Under the pieces are notes generated by a model. The model searched no databases. It saw only the letters and a program-made list of their open reading frames with translations, and had not been told where the DNA came from. From Spongilla lacustris (Eukaryota > Porifera > Demospongiae > Spongillida > Spongillidae), in assembly GCA_949361645.1 (NCBI GenBank), contig OX442437.1, positions 3,120,296 to 3,184,295 of the forward strand: 64,000 bases of DNA. The letters are read 5' to 3'. This document shows positions 33,265 through 44,622 of this stretch, piece by piece. Within the stretch, counting starts at the first letter, position 1. Every line of letters starts with the position of its first letter. The translations under genes were made by a program, and so were the position numbers.

Positions 33265-35022
33265 GGCTTAAAGTTCCACTTGTTCTGTTATAGTGTTTGA
33301 AGGGGGCATGTGTGGTTTCTTTGGTACATGCAAGTACATTTACATGTAGTTCATGGCGCCCCTGAAATTTTTGGGGTTGCTGAATCTATTTGCAGTGTGA
33401 GGGCTGGTTTCTCCACTGGCATTATTCTGGGGGCTCGATTGACAACTGGTTGTGTGGCAGCTGGTACTTCCTTGCAGGGCTCCATCTGTGAGGGCTCCAC
33501 TGGTGTGGGCTGCTGTCTGGACTTGCGGTGTGTACTGGTAGAGGGTCTAGTGGCTCTATTTGAAGTGAGCAGAGAGGGCCTGGTGGTTGTACTGTGTGGG
33601 GCTGGCCATATTGGCCCTTGTTTGTGTGGGGGCTGCTAACTCAACTTGGGGTGGCGTCTTCACTGACTTTGTGGAGGCTACCCCATTGGCCCTGGGTAGC
33701 TGAGGGTGTTCTGAATTGAAAGAAAGGTAGTGGGGGGGGGGGGGGGTTGGCCCCAGTGTGTGGGGCCTGTTAAGGCCACTTGCGGAGTGAGGGCTACTGT
33801 AATGGTTCATCTGGTAGTGAGGTCATCACGTGTTGTTGGTACATGTAGTTCATGGCTCCCCTGAAATTGTTGGGGATGCTAGCCGATTCCATTTGCAGCC
33901 TGAGGGCTGGCATCTCCACTGGCATTATTGTGGGGGCCACATCTCTGCTGGCAGTGTTGGGGTCTGATGATATATTTGTGAGAGGACTGGTGTCTCCAAT
34001 GGCATTGTGGACGCTAGCTCCATTGGCCAGGTTAGCTGGTGGCTCCCTTGCTGGAATTATGGGGCCTGTTAATTCCACTTGATGGCTCCACTATTTGGAA
34101 TGTGAGGCTATTAATTTAAATTGCAGCTTGGGGCTTAATGGTTCCAAAGGTATATAGTGTGCACTTGCAGTGAGGGGGCTTGTGCTTCTGCTGTGTCGGG
34201 ATGGCCTTTTAGGCTCCAGGGCTGCTGAGGGAACTTGCAGTGAAGGGCCTAGCCCCATTAGCCCCTGGCTATGTGGGGGTGGGGCTGGTGGCTCTTTTGG
34301 TAATTTAGGGGCTGCTCACTCCCTATCACTAACACAACCACCATCGTCAGTGGTACGACCGCCATCGCTACCTTTCTCAATCTCTCCATCCTCGTCCAAT
34401 GTATCTTGAATATCGATCGTCGTATTCGTACAGTTCGAACTCATCCGCCGACTGATTCAGTGAAACTCGACGAGCTCGCCTTCACTCGTGTTATACGTCA
34501 CCATATCGTTTATCTACACCGAAAAATAACCGTAACAAGCACTACAATTCAGCCGCCCGTTTGTTGGGTGACCTTATAGGTGTGGTTATCACGCCCTATA
34601 GGAATTGTTGAATATTCATGCTCCAAACTGTTCCGTGTACATGTACATATAAAGGCGCGATTCGAGCGGGAAACGTGTACTTACTTTGCACAGCTGTTTC
34701 TCCGTAATGGATGGCATGAAAATTAACGAACAGAACAAATCAATAGGCATAGGACCTCCCTACCTACAAACCGAATTTGAAGAGATTTGATTACTCCTAC
34801 CGAAAGTTATGGCGGGTTTGAACCCGGTGGGGTATCGGACGTTGCAATCCTGGCACGGAGTAAGTGCAAGACCCCAAAATGTGTTTTAGCATAGAGAAAT
34901 GGTTAAGTATGAAGTGCTGAAAATAGGAAGTCAATAGTGCAAACCGTTTGGAAGATATAGCGCTTTGAATTGGATGGTATATATATAAAATCACAAGCAT
35001 CAAAATCTCATAGAACGTTCCA
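33265..35022 (-). repeat. Right arm of foldback element 2
   Basis: Partner of 29006-30950; about 190 bp shorter because of internal deletions. Contains G-rich tract 33730-33748. Confidence 0.8.
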
Positions 35023-35024
35023 TA

Positions 35025-35040
35025 TAGTTATTATTCCACA
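35025..35040 (-). repeat. 3' LTR of Gypsy-D, right piece
   Basis: TAGTTATTATTCCACA, identical to the end of the 5' LTR at 39353-39368. A polypurine tract (minus-strand AGGGGGAGAAA) follows directly at 35041-35051, the expected plus-strand primer next to a 3' LTR. Confidence 0.85.
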
Positions 35041-35091
35041 TTTCTCCCCCTGTCACTTTAGCTCTGGGTACACCAAGTATTTGTCGTATGG

Positions 35092-38000
35092 TCATATTGG
35101 GTGACTTCTTGCACGTTTTGATTGCCTTGGTCTTTCACTGTGCTCCTCTCCTTCCACAGCTGCTTCTTCTACTGGTTTTTCACCGACAACCCCATCCCCT
35201 GAGTGCTGCTGGCCGAACTGATCCTCACTCGATGACTTCTGAACAGTTTCGTCATTGTCTGAGTCATCTTCATCAGATGTATACCTCACTTTTAATTGAT
35301 CACTATGTTTCTTCACCACCCTTCCATTTATCTCCACCAAGTATGAATGCTCACTATTGCACTTTACTACCTTACCAGCCTGGTACCCTTTTCCTGTGAT
35401 ATTCTGCACCCACACATGTTGCCCGGTTGTGAATATTTTAGGTTTTGCATGTTTGTCATGATGTAATTTTTGTTCAATCAAAGCTTTGTCAATGTTCTTC
35501 GATACATCTGGCTTCAGCAAATCCAATTTTGTTCTGATCTTCCGCCCAATCAGTAACTCGATTTCTGGGGCGTATTTCTGTATGCAATAAGAAACCTCTG
35601 TAATCTCAGCTCCCAATCTGCTGCAGATCCCTTTGATGCCTTCATCCTTTCTTTAAATGTTCTAACAGCCCTTGCTGCCAACCCATTGGTCTTTGGGTGA
35701 TATGGCGTCGACTTTGCATGTATGATGTTGTTGGAATAACAAAAGGCCTCAAATTCCTTGGATGCAAATTGTGTTCCATTGTCTGAGACAATGATCTTAG
35801 GAACCCCAAAACGACTGAAAATCTCCCTCAGAGACTTGATGGTGCTCAATGTTGTTATGGACTGATGTGCTACAATTTCCAGCCATTTGGAATATGCATC
35901 AATAACAACCAGCCAATACTTTCCTTCAAAAGGCCCAGCATAATCAATGTGAATCCTGGCCCAAGGCTCAGTAGGTGCATTCCATGAGTATAGCAGTGTT
36001 TCCGGTTCATTTTGACGATTCTCCTGACATGAGTGACAACGCTTCACATATCTCTCTATGTCTTCATCTATATTAGGCCACCACACATATATTCTTGCTA
36101 ATGCCCTCATTGACCCAATGCCTGGGTGACCTTCATGCAACATGTGCAACAGGTACCAGTATCCTACTGTTCCATAGTAGAATGTCTTCTTCACAAGACA
36201 AGAACTCTCTCTTCTCGTAAAATGTGAGGTGCTCCTTTGAAATATGTGTTTTATCACTGGGCCACCCAGACTCCATGTACCTTTTCACCTTTTGAAGTAA
36301 GTGCTCACATTTTGTTTCATTTTGCAACTCTTTCTTTGTTACTGGTAGATCTCCTATCTGTACCTTTAGGAGTGAATGGTTCTGTCCTATACGTTCCATT
36401 GTCAAAAAGCTCAATGTTTTGACAGGCAATCTAGACAATGCATCTGCGATTACATTGTCCTTTCCCTGAATGTGTCGCAGAACATAATTGTAAGTGCTTA
36501 ATAGTAGTGCCCAGCGCTGAAGTCTGCCAACTGCCAGTTTTGGTATCTCATTCTTTGGACCCAAGATTCTCTCCAACGGCTTGTGATCAGAGCATAAAAT
36601 GAATTGTAAACCAAAAATATATTGGTGAAACTTCGTTACTCCAAATATTATAGCCAGTGCCTCCTTGTCAATTGCAGAGTACCTTTTTTCACGGTCGTCA
36701 AGAATGCGCAAGGCATATGCTATTGGTCTGAGAGTGCCCTCTTTTACTTGATGCATAAGAACAGCTCCTACTCCACTATCACTTGCATCTGTTTGTAAAA
36801 TGATTGGCAGTGACTCATCATAATGCACCAAAGCATCATTTGTTGAAATGAGTGTTTTTAATTTCTGGAACAGTGATTCTTCAGCCTCTGACCATCTCCA
36901 CTTTGTCCCTTGCCGTGTGAGCTCATACAACCCGCTGCACATTGGGTGTAAGTTTGCAATAAATTTGGAGTAGTAGTTCATTAGTCCAAGGAATGATCGT
37001 AATTCTTTCACATTTGTTGGTCTAGGCATGTCACGAATGGCAGCTATGCGTTCCTCAGTTGGATGTATACCCTCCTTGTCATGCAATGCCCTAAATAAGT
37101 TACCTGTGGTCTCAAAAATCTGCATTTTTCCTTCTTTACCCAACGTTTGCTTGGCGAAGACGACCAAAAACCTCATGCAGAAGTTTCACATGTTCCTCCT
37201 TTGTCTTCCCCCCAACGATAATATCGTCGATGTACACTGCAGTCTCTCCAATACCGGCAAGTATTGTGTCCATTGTCTTTTGAAAAATAGAAGGAGCAAA
37301 ACATATCCCAAATGGTAGTCGTTTGTAGCGATAATACCCCTTGTGCGTTGCAATCACCATGTACTTCCTTGATTTTTCTTCCACTTCTAATTGTAGGTAT
37401 GCATCTGTCAAATCAATAATGGAGAAAACTGTGCTCCCCGACAACTTTACCATGATGTCCTCAAACCTGGGCAAAGGATGTGGATCCATAATGACCTGTT
37501 GGTTGATTGTAGTCTTAAAATCTACACAGATTCGAATTGCACCTGTTGATTTCATTGCAACTACGATTGGTGATGCCCACTCTATCGGTGTTACTGTTGT
37601 ATCAACTGGCTCCAAGATGTTCCGCTTCACTAATCGGTCTAACTCGGCTTCAACTGCTCCTTTGATTGGGAATGGCACGGGCCTGGCTGAACACACTCTA
37701 GGTACTGCTCCTTCCTTCAAATGAACTACTGCTTTGTGACCTATAATTACCCCAGGCTCGTCACTAAACAAGTCCTTGAACTGCGTTAATAGCCCCTCTA
37801 TTTCCTTTCCAAGACTGCCCCCTTGTGTCATGTGATCACTCCTTACATGATGAATAGATACTCCGGGGGGCATCTTAATGTCAAAACTCAGGCACCAGTC
37901 CAGTCCAAATAATGATGTGTCATCTGTTTCAGCCATCATGACTGAAAGTCGCTTTCTTTTACCAAATGCTTCTACCTCCACCTTAGTTTCGCCCATTGTA

Positions 38001-38251
38001 TCCACTGCCACACCAGAATATGCTACTAATGTGCCTGCTGATTTCAGCTTAGGACATCCAATTTGTGACCACACTTTCTTTGTAATGACTGAACGTGCTG
38101 CTCCGGGGTCATATAGCATAACTAACGTCACCCTATTTAATGTAACTGATAGTTTTGCTGTTCTTCCTTTGATGGCCTGGATATGAATGACATTAAGGTC
38201 ACTGCCATTCCCTTGTGATTCGTCTGATGTATCATCTATGCCAGGCTCCAC
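35092..38251 (-). pseudogene. Gypsy-D Pol: protease, RT, RNase H, integrase
   Basis: Four overlapping frames: 38251-37136 (protease and RT), 37176-36133 (RT end and RNase H), 36257-35550 (integrase) and 35616-35092 (integrase tail). RT has the catalytic YIDD near 37225; RNase H has QTDASDSGVGAVLM; integrase has a HEGHPGIGSM...CHSC finger, IHIDYAGPF and VSDNGTQFASKEF. Two catalytic positions are changed: the protease D-T/S-G is DPG (LYDPGAARSV near 38095), and the integrase glutamate is Ala (NGLAARAV near 35690). Frameshifts near 37160, 36200 and 35590 add to the damage. Confidence 0.87.
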
Positions 38252-38349
38252 TTCTGACAGTTTGTTTACCTGTTTCTTGTCTCTGATTCTATCTCCAACT
38301 ACTGATGCCCTCCCAGACTTAACGCAGACTCTTGCAAAGTGATCTGGAC

Positions 38350-39219
38350 TGTTACATGCTCAACACCTTGTCCCTACAGCAGGACAGCTTTGTCCTCTAC
38401 CATGTCTTGGATGCCCACACCTGAAGCAGTCCATCCCTCTTTGTAGCTTCTTTTCCTGTGTCCTGTTCCCCTCTTCAACTTTCTTCACTCTACACACTTC
38501 TGACTTTGTTATTCCCCCTGGTACCCCGTGGTGCCTGGTACCCCCCTGGTACCCCGTGGTGCCTGGTACCCCGTGGTGCCTGGTACCCCGTGGTGCCTGC
38601 ATGCCTGGTTACTTTGTCTCATGTTGGAGGAAGAGGGTCCAGTGTTTAAGTCCCCTTTTGCCATGCCCTGTAACTGTTGTTGTTGGATCGATGCTTGCTC
38701 AAGAACCAAGGCTGTCTCTTCCACTTGTTGTAATGTAGCCTCATTTGTGGTGTGTCTTCTGAAGAGCTCTTGTTGCCACGCATCGTTATTTATTCCTATT
38801 ATCAGTTGATCCCGCAAACGTTCACTCAATGAATCTCCAAATCTACAGTGTCCTGCAATAGCCTTCAAAGAGTTCAGAAACTGCGCTATTTTTTCATCAT
38901 TTCCTCGGACCCGACTAGCAAATTTTACTCTCTCAGCAAAAAAACACACACCTTTCAAATAATGTTTCTCCAACGTGTCTTTCAACTGCTGATAAGATTT
39001 TGTCCCAACCGGATCTGGACAGAAATAGTCCACCACTACCTTGAACGCTTCAGGTCCTATCTTTGACAGTAACAAATTCTTCCTCGCATCTGCTGAGTCC
39101 TCTCCTGTCAGTAAACCGTGTACCGCTAACTCATTTTCAAAACCCTGAATGTAGTAATCCCATTCCTCGATGTTGTTGTCAAACCTGTCAAATCTAAACC
39201 TCCGCATCGCCTCTTCCAT
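38350..39219 (-). pseudogene. Gypsy-D Gag with zinc knuckle
   Basis: ATG at 39219, 19 bases after the 5' LTR, opens about 236 codons: FRFDRFDNNIEEWDYYI, KNLLLSKIGPEAF, FFAERVKFASR and a coiled Gln-rich stretch. An internal 17-bp tandem repeat (38518-38600) then shifts the frame, after which CFRCGHPRHGRG-SC near 38415 gives a CCHC knuckle and SPDHFA-type residues follow. Gag forms the particle and binds element RNA. Confidence 0.82.
38518..38600. repeat. 17-bp tandem repeat inside Gypsy-D gag
   Basis: Four to five copies of GGTACCCCGTGGTGCCT, one with an insertion of C. Seventeen is not a multiple of three, so copy number sets the downstream frame. Each junction carries the palindrome GGTACC. 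Confidence 0.9.
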
Positions 39220-39237
39220 TTCCACTCTCGTCGCCAA

Positions 39238-39368
39238 TGTAGCGACCCCGCCAATACTATATGAACAACGTTGACAACTAGCAATGATGCTCACACTTAC
39301 AATTCCTAATTCAAGCCCACCCCCCCATACCGTATGTCTCTATATATACATATAGTTATTATTCCACA
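39238..39368 (-). repeat. 5' LTR of Gypsy-D (131 bp)
   Basis: Minus-strand reading starts TGTGGAATAATAAC and ends GGTCGCTACA. It is followed by TTGGCGACGAG, a primer-binding-type sequence, and then the Gag ATG. TAGGC at 39369-39373 and TACGC at 28886-28890 form the 5-bp target duplication with one mismatch. Confidence 0.9.
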
Positions 39369-40315
39369 TAGGCGTGCAACAAATTGACACAGCAGCATCT
39401 CCGAAGTAGGATAAGGAGATATAGGGACACTTTCGCAGAACCGCGCATAACGCCGCTGTCCGAATACGTTCTCCACACCCGGGATGTGCCGGGCTCTCAC
39501 CCGCAACTGAAAATGTGCCAAGATAAAAAACAGGCATCTAACTAAATGCATTATCTGACTTTCCTTACTATGACCAGAGTTCAGGACTAACACTGCTGCC
39601 TCATTGTCGACATGGGTTATCACTGTTCGTCCGACCATTGCTGGCCCCACATACCGCAAGCAAACGCAACAGGGAGGATTTCTTTCACCGTTACATTCCC
39701 ACCTCCCCATCCACCAGGCCATCGAAACTGAAACCAGTGATCGCCCCAGACCGCCCCGCGACCAAAATTCCCTGAGGCATCGGAAAAAACGTGTATCGGC
39801 TCGCTCCGCAATCTCACATTGTCTGGCATGAAAGAGGATCCTCCGTTCCAGGCTTCTAAGAAGACATCCCACCATACCAAATCCAAATGACATTCAATCG
39901 AATGTGGTGATGATCGGCCCACACCGCAGCTAACAGTTCAAACACTCACATTAAGAAGGCCAGGCATGACAACCTTGCCCGCATGCTGCAGCTTGCCCGC
40001 CAGGGCTCTTTCCGCCGGCAAGATCCCTTACCCAACCAAGTGCGAATGTGCTCCTTGAGCTCTATTATCTTCCTTTGGGGAAGGCGGAGTACCATGGCCT
40101 CGGTGTCCACTTCAATACCCAGGAAGGTAACCACTGTGCTCGAGCCCTCGAGTTTCTCTTCTGCTATTGGGACATTGAGATCTAAGAACATGGCAAGCAA
40201 GCAGTTGAGCTGCTGCACCCCCTGCGACGTACATGTAGGCCAGAAGCAGGAAATCATCTAGGTAGTGGTAATCAGTCTCCTTGTCGCTACTTCTCGCCAC
40301 CCACTCAATCGCTTA
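39369..40315 (-). pseudogene. DIRS-like element: reverse transcriptase and RNase H part
   Basis: From 40315 downward: ARSSDKETDYHYLDDFLLLA with the catalytic YLDD near 40265, VTFLGIEVDTEAMVLRLPQ, CHLDLVWWDVFLEAWNGGS, VFSDASGNFGRGAVWG (RNase H), THVDNEAAVLVLNSGHSKE and RARHIPGVEN. The order and motifs are those of DIRS-type Pol. It continues across the Gypsy-D insertion into the recombinase at 28890. Frame changes occur at several points, and the RT N-terminus is missing at the junction with BEL/Pao near 40315. Confidence 0.8.
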
Positions 40316-40319
40316 CACT

Positions 40320-41392
40320 TATTCAATTGTGGTCTTGTAAGTGGACAAGGAATGGAAGCAGTTTTTTGTGAACTGAATTACAGAAATTCGACGACTTGCT
40401 CCAGCTGCATGGTGGCAGCATTGCCCAGGGGGCAGACAATCCAGCTGACTTGCCATCACGGGGCATGGATCCACTACAATTAGTGAACAACCCACTCTGG
40501 TTTAATGGACCAAGATGACTATGTGAATCCTCCTCTGAAGGGCTCTCTGACTCTTGTATACCTGAACATGTGCCTGAAGGTTGTGCTACTGAGTTGAAGG
40601 TCAAGGACAATCGTCGGTGTCAAGAATCACACTCACTATTGGTCAGCGATCACAAGGACCTGGTGATCAGATGTGAAAATTTTAGCAGTCTGAAACGTTT
40701 GTTGAAGGTCAAAGCACTTGTGTATAAGTGTATCCACGTACTGAAGATGAGAAGGCATGGCACAGAGGCAAGTGCGAGGTTGGAAGCAAAGGACATCATT
40801 GATGCAGAACTTTATTGGATACAGATTGCACAAAAAATGTTGCTCCAAGATGAAAAGTTCACCATGTGGAAGACACAGCTAGGCCTTTACTTGGATGATT
40901 TAGGGCTGTGGAGATGTAAGGGAAAACATAGCAATGCAGAGCTCCCGATGGATGCCAAACACCCGATACTCTGCCGAGTAAACACCACATTGCGATTCTT
41001 GTAGCCCAGGACTGCCACAAACACGTGATGCACAGTGGCATCAAGGAAACACTGGCTGATCTTCGATTGTGGATCATCAAAGGGAGGAGTTAAGGAATTT
41101 GCTGCATCAGTGTACAATCTGTGCCAGAATCAATGCACGGCCATATGATGTTTGTGAATCTCCACCATTGCCACTGTTTCATGTAAGGGAGTACCCACCA
41201 TTCAACTGCGTTGGTGTCGACTATGCTGGTCCCTTGTACGTCAAGTCAGGCAAAAAGGTGTGGATCTCACTATTTTTGTCTTGTGTGACAAGAGCCATAC
41301 ATCTATATAGGTGTTACCAGACATGTCTACCGAATCTTTCGTCAGATGCTTCAAGCGTTTTGCAGCACGAAGAGGTACCCCATCGATAGTTG
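40320..41392 (+). pseudogene. BEL/Pao Pol, part 1: linker and integrase N-terminus
   Basis: Starts in ITEIRRLAPAAWWQHCPGG, shifts frame, then DNPADLPSRGMDPLQLVNNP and LWFNGP, AELYWIQIAQKMLLQDEKF and WKTQLGLYLDDLGLWRCKGK, followed after another frame change by RNLLHQCTICARINARPY (zinc finger) and FNCVGVDYAGPLYVKSGKK (integrase core). It breaks at 41392 and resumes at 45416 on the far side of Gypsy-E. The RT and protease are not present. Confidence 0.82.
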
Positions 41393-41477
41393 TGTGGAAG
41401 ATTAATATAAATCACCACGCAATACAACATACATATCTATCTCTAATTAAAGCCCATGTCCGTATATGTCTGCTACA
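41393..41477 (-). repeat. 3' LTR of Gypsy-E (85 bp)
   Basis: TGTGGAAGATTA...GCTACA on the plus strand. Compared with the copy at 45321-45415 it lacks about 10 bp after TGTGGAAGATTA and has a few substitutions. GTTG precedes it at 41389-41392 as target duplication. A polypurine tract (minus strand GGAGGGGGAACCA) abuts it at 41478-41490. Confidence 0.9.
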
Positions 41478-41517
41478 TGGTTCCCCCTCCAGTGACCAGG
41501 ATCGGGAACGGAATGGA

Positions 41518-44500
41518 TCATAGGTAGTTGGGTGGCCGAACTTGCCGACCAGACCGAGTAACTGTGACTGCGGGTGGAACAGGTTTAGGTGGTGGGAGCA
41601 AAATTGCAGGGTCGTGCGGTGTCACCTCCACATGAGCGGGCTTAAGACGATCAATGGTGATAACCTCTTTGCGGCCATTGATGTCTAAAGTAAAGTGCTT
41701 GTCAGTGCGATGCAAAACCTTAAATGGGCCATCATAAGGTTGCTGTAATGGTGGCTGGATAGCATCATGCCGCACAAAAACATGTGTGCTAGACATTAAG
41801 TCAGATGTTATATAAACCTTATGGCGTTGATTCTGTCGAGGTGAAGTGGCCCTTAGAGCTTGCATAGCTGCCTTCAGCTGGGCAACATATGCCGATGGAT
41901 CACAGGGAAAAACTGAACCTGCTGAGAAGAATTCCCCAGGTAGGCGCAATGTTGTTCCATACACAAGTTCAGCAGCACTACATTTAAGGTCTTCCTTAAG
42001 AGTTGATCTAATGCTGAGAAGAACTAATGGAAGGGAATCAACCCAGTGAGCAGGGTTTTGGTGCGCTTTGAGTGAGGTTCTCAATTGTCGATGGAAGCGT
42101 TCCACAAGGCCGTTAGCTGCTGGATGATATGCTGTGGTCCTCAGTCGAGTGCAACCTAGCAGATGAGTAAGCTCCTTCCATAATGTGGACTCAAATTGAC
42201 GGCCACGATCAGTAATTACAACGGAGGGAATGCCAAAACGTGCCACCTACCCATTAACAAAAGCTTGAGCTACAGAAGAAGCAGTCATGTCTACGATTGG
42301 AATAGCCTCTGGCCAGCGTGTAAAACGATCCACAGCTGTGAAAAGATACCGAAATCCCTGAGAGAGAGGAAGTGGGCCAACAATATCCACATGTACATGG
42401 TCAAATCGTGGGGTTCCAAACTTAAATAATGGTGCCGATGTGTGGCGGTTTACTTTTGATCGCTGACATTGAAGACTCGTACGAGACCAGTTCCTGATAT
42501 CGATATGAATGTTGGGCCAAATGAAACGGGTCACAATTAGACGTTGCGTGGCTCGTATCCCAGGATGAGCCAAGGAATGCAAAACATCAAAAAACATGTC
42601 GTCGAAGAGCAGAAGGAACTAGAGGCCGTGGCACTCCTGTGGAAACATCACAGAGGATGGTAAGATCAGATGACTGCAATGGAATGGACTCCAGTTTTGC
42701 AGATGAAGGTTGTGGCACTGTACCATCCATTATTTGGCGAATCTCTGGATCTGATTGCTGAGCATTGGCCATGTTATGAAAATCTAAACCATCTATACCC
42801 TTGAGAACCAGAGCATCAACAGTGAAACGGGACAGAGCATCAGCTGCTGCATTGTCTTCTCCTTTGACATGTCTAATGTCGAATGTGAACTGAGTGATAA
42901 AGTCTAGGTGACGGGCTTGGCGGGGGGTATAGCTAGTAGAGTTTGAAGCTAGTGCAAAAGTCAAGGGCTTGTGATCGGTGAGTAGATGAAATGCGCGACC
43001 TTCTACAAAGTGTCGGAAATGCTTAACAGCCAAGTACATTGCTAGCAGCTCTTTGTCAAAGGCACTGTATCGGATTTCAGCAGGTTTCAACTTCCGGGAA
43101 AAGTAGGCAATGGGATGCCATCCATCTCCGATGCATTGCTGCAAAACAACCCCAACAGCTTTGTCAGATGCATCCGTCATAATCGAGGTTGGGGCATCAG
43201 GTTTTGGATGGTAAAGCAATGAGGCATTTGCCAAAGCCTCCTTGATTGACACAAATGCTTTATCTGCTTCAGCGGTCCAGGTCAGCGTGTGATCCTCACC
43301 CTTACGGGAGGAAAACGGGATATGCAAAGGATGGAGTATACCTGCACAGCCAGGAATAAAGCGATGATAAAAGTTGAGAAGTCCTAAAAACTCACGAAGT
43401 TTACGTGGTGTAGAAGGTCTGTGGAACTGTCTTAATGTGGAAACACGTTCATCCAAAGGTCGAATACCACATTTGTCAACTCTGTACCCAAGGAAGTCTA
43501 ACTCAGCGACCCCGAATTGACACTTGACTGGGTTAACAACAACACCGTGCTCCTGAAACCGCTGCAGGACCAACCGAAGGTGGTGCTCGTGTTCCTTCGG
43601 AGATGTGCTAGCAACCAGGACATCGTCAATGTACGCATAGGCAAAGTGAAGGCCACGAAGTACTTCATCAAAAAAAAGCATTGGAAGGTCTGTGCTGCGT
43701 TCCGCAACCCAAAGGGCATCCTTAAAAGTTCAAACAAACCAAATGGTGTGATAACTGCAGTTTTAGGGACATCAGCAGGTTCCACTGGTATTTGATGGTA
43801 AGCTCGGACTAAATCCAATTTAGAGAAGATTTTGGCTCCAAATAGGGTTAATGCAAAATCCTGAATGTGTGGAATAGGGTAGCGATCTGGGAATTGTGGC
43901 ATTATTTAGAGCGCGATAGTCACCACACGGGCGCCAGTCACCAGTAGTTTTCTTGGACACCATATGCAATGGGGTTGCCCACATACTTGAGGATGGACGC
44001 ACAATGCCCAATTGTAACATATGGTCGAACTCCTAGCGTGCAATGGCTAACCATTCAGGAGGTAAACGTCGGGCACGAGCGTGAACAGGGGGACCTGAAG
44101 TGATAATGTGATGAGTGACATTATGTTTAATTGGAGTTTGCTCATTCAAGGACTGGATTACTGAAGGAAATTCCTGCAGCAGAGCTTCAAATACATTGTC
44201 GGACTTAGCAGGTAGCAAGGTGAGATTAAGTGATGGTTCAAGTGCTGGGGCTCCTTGGACCTTGCACTGAGTCATGGAGTCCAGCAGCTTTTGGCACTTA
44301 ACATCCACTGCCAAGCCATAGTGTTTTAAGAAATCTGCGCCCAAGATTGGCCGTTTGACTGCAGCAATGATGAAAATCCACGTAAAAATCAGAGATAGTC
44401 CGAGATCCAAAGTTAAGGAACGAGTACCAAAGGTTACAATACTGGAGTCATTAGCAGCTCGTAGAGCTAAACCATCTTGTGGATGACAACGTTCGGAACT

Positions 44501-44590
44501 AGAAGGGGGAATTACAATAACCTCGGCACCTGTGTCTACCAAATAACGGGTATTAGTTAAACGATCTGTGATATAGAATAGGCGACTCAC
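41518..44590 (-). pseudogene. Gypsy-E Pol, nearly intact
   Basis: Protease with RYLVDTGAEVIVIPPSS near 44540; RT with [34 protein letters not shown] and catalytic YIDD near 43630; RNase H with MTDASDKAVGVVLQQ; integrase finger with HPGIRATQRL...CQRSK, VHVDIVGPLP, ITDRGRQFESTLW and HPAANGLVERFHRQL with the catalytic Glu present. Defects are few: frame changes near 44030, 43900 and 43675 (the last in a run of 8 A on the plus strand) and a single stop codon at 42247. This is the least decayed element in the window. Confidence 0.9.
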
Positions 44591-44622
44591 AAAAGGTTAA
44601 CGGCCAGAGACACCTGTCGCCA

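Larger units (their letters stand above)
29006..35022. mobile_element. Foldback element 2 (6.0 kb) inserted in a Gypsy LTR
   Basis: The outer ends are GGAACGTTCTATGAGATTTT and its reverse complement. The arms span about 29006-30950 and 33265-35022 and remain alignable throughout. The uninterrupted LTR copy at 39238-39368 gives the empty site, fitting a TA duplication (29004-29005 and 35023-35024) if the element begins with TGGAACG; an ATAT duplication is equally compatible. No transposase or other protein is recognisable. The centre is built from diverged copies of the arm sequence plus C-rich tracts. Confidence 0.85.

Noticed and set aside
29626..34409. Many open frames of 60-160 codons rich in Pro, Thr and His
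   Set aside because: They fall within foldback element 2, occur as mirror pairs in the two arms, and reflect C-rich repeat composition.
34800..34860. GGTTTGAACCCGG, loosely like a tRNA B box
   Set aside because: No matching A box or cloverleaf at the right distance; it is part of the foldback arm and occurs in both arms.
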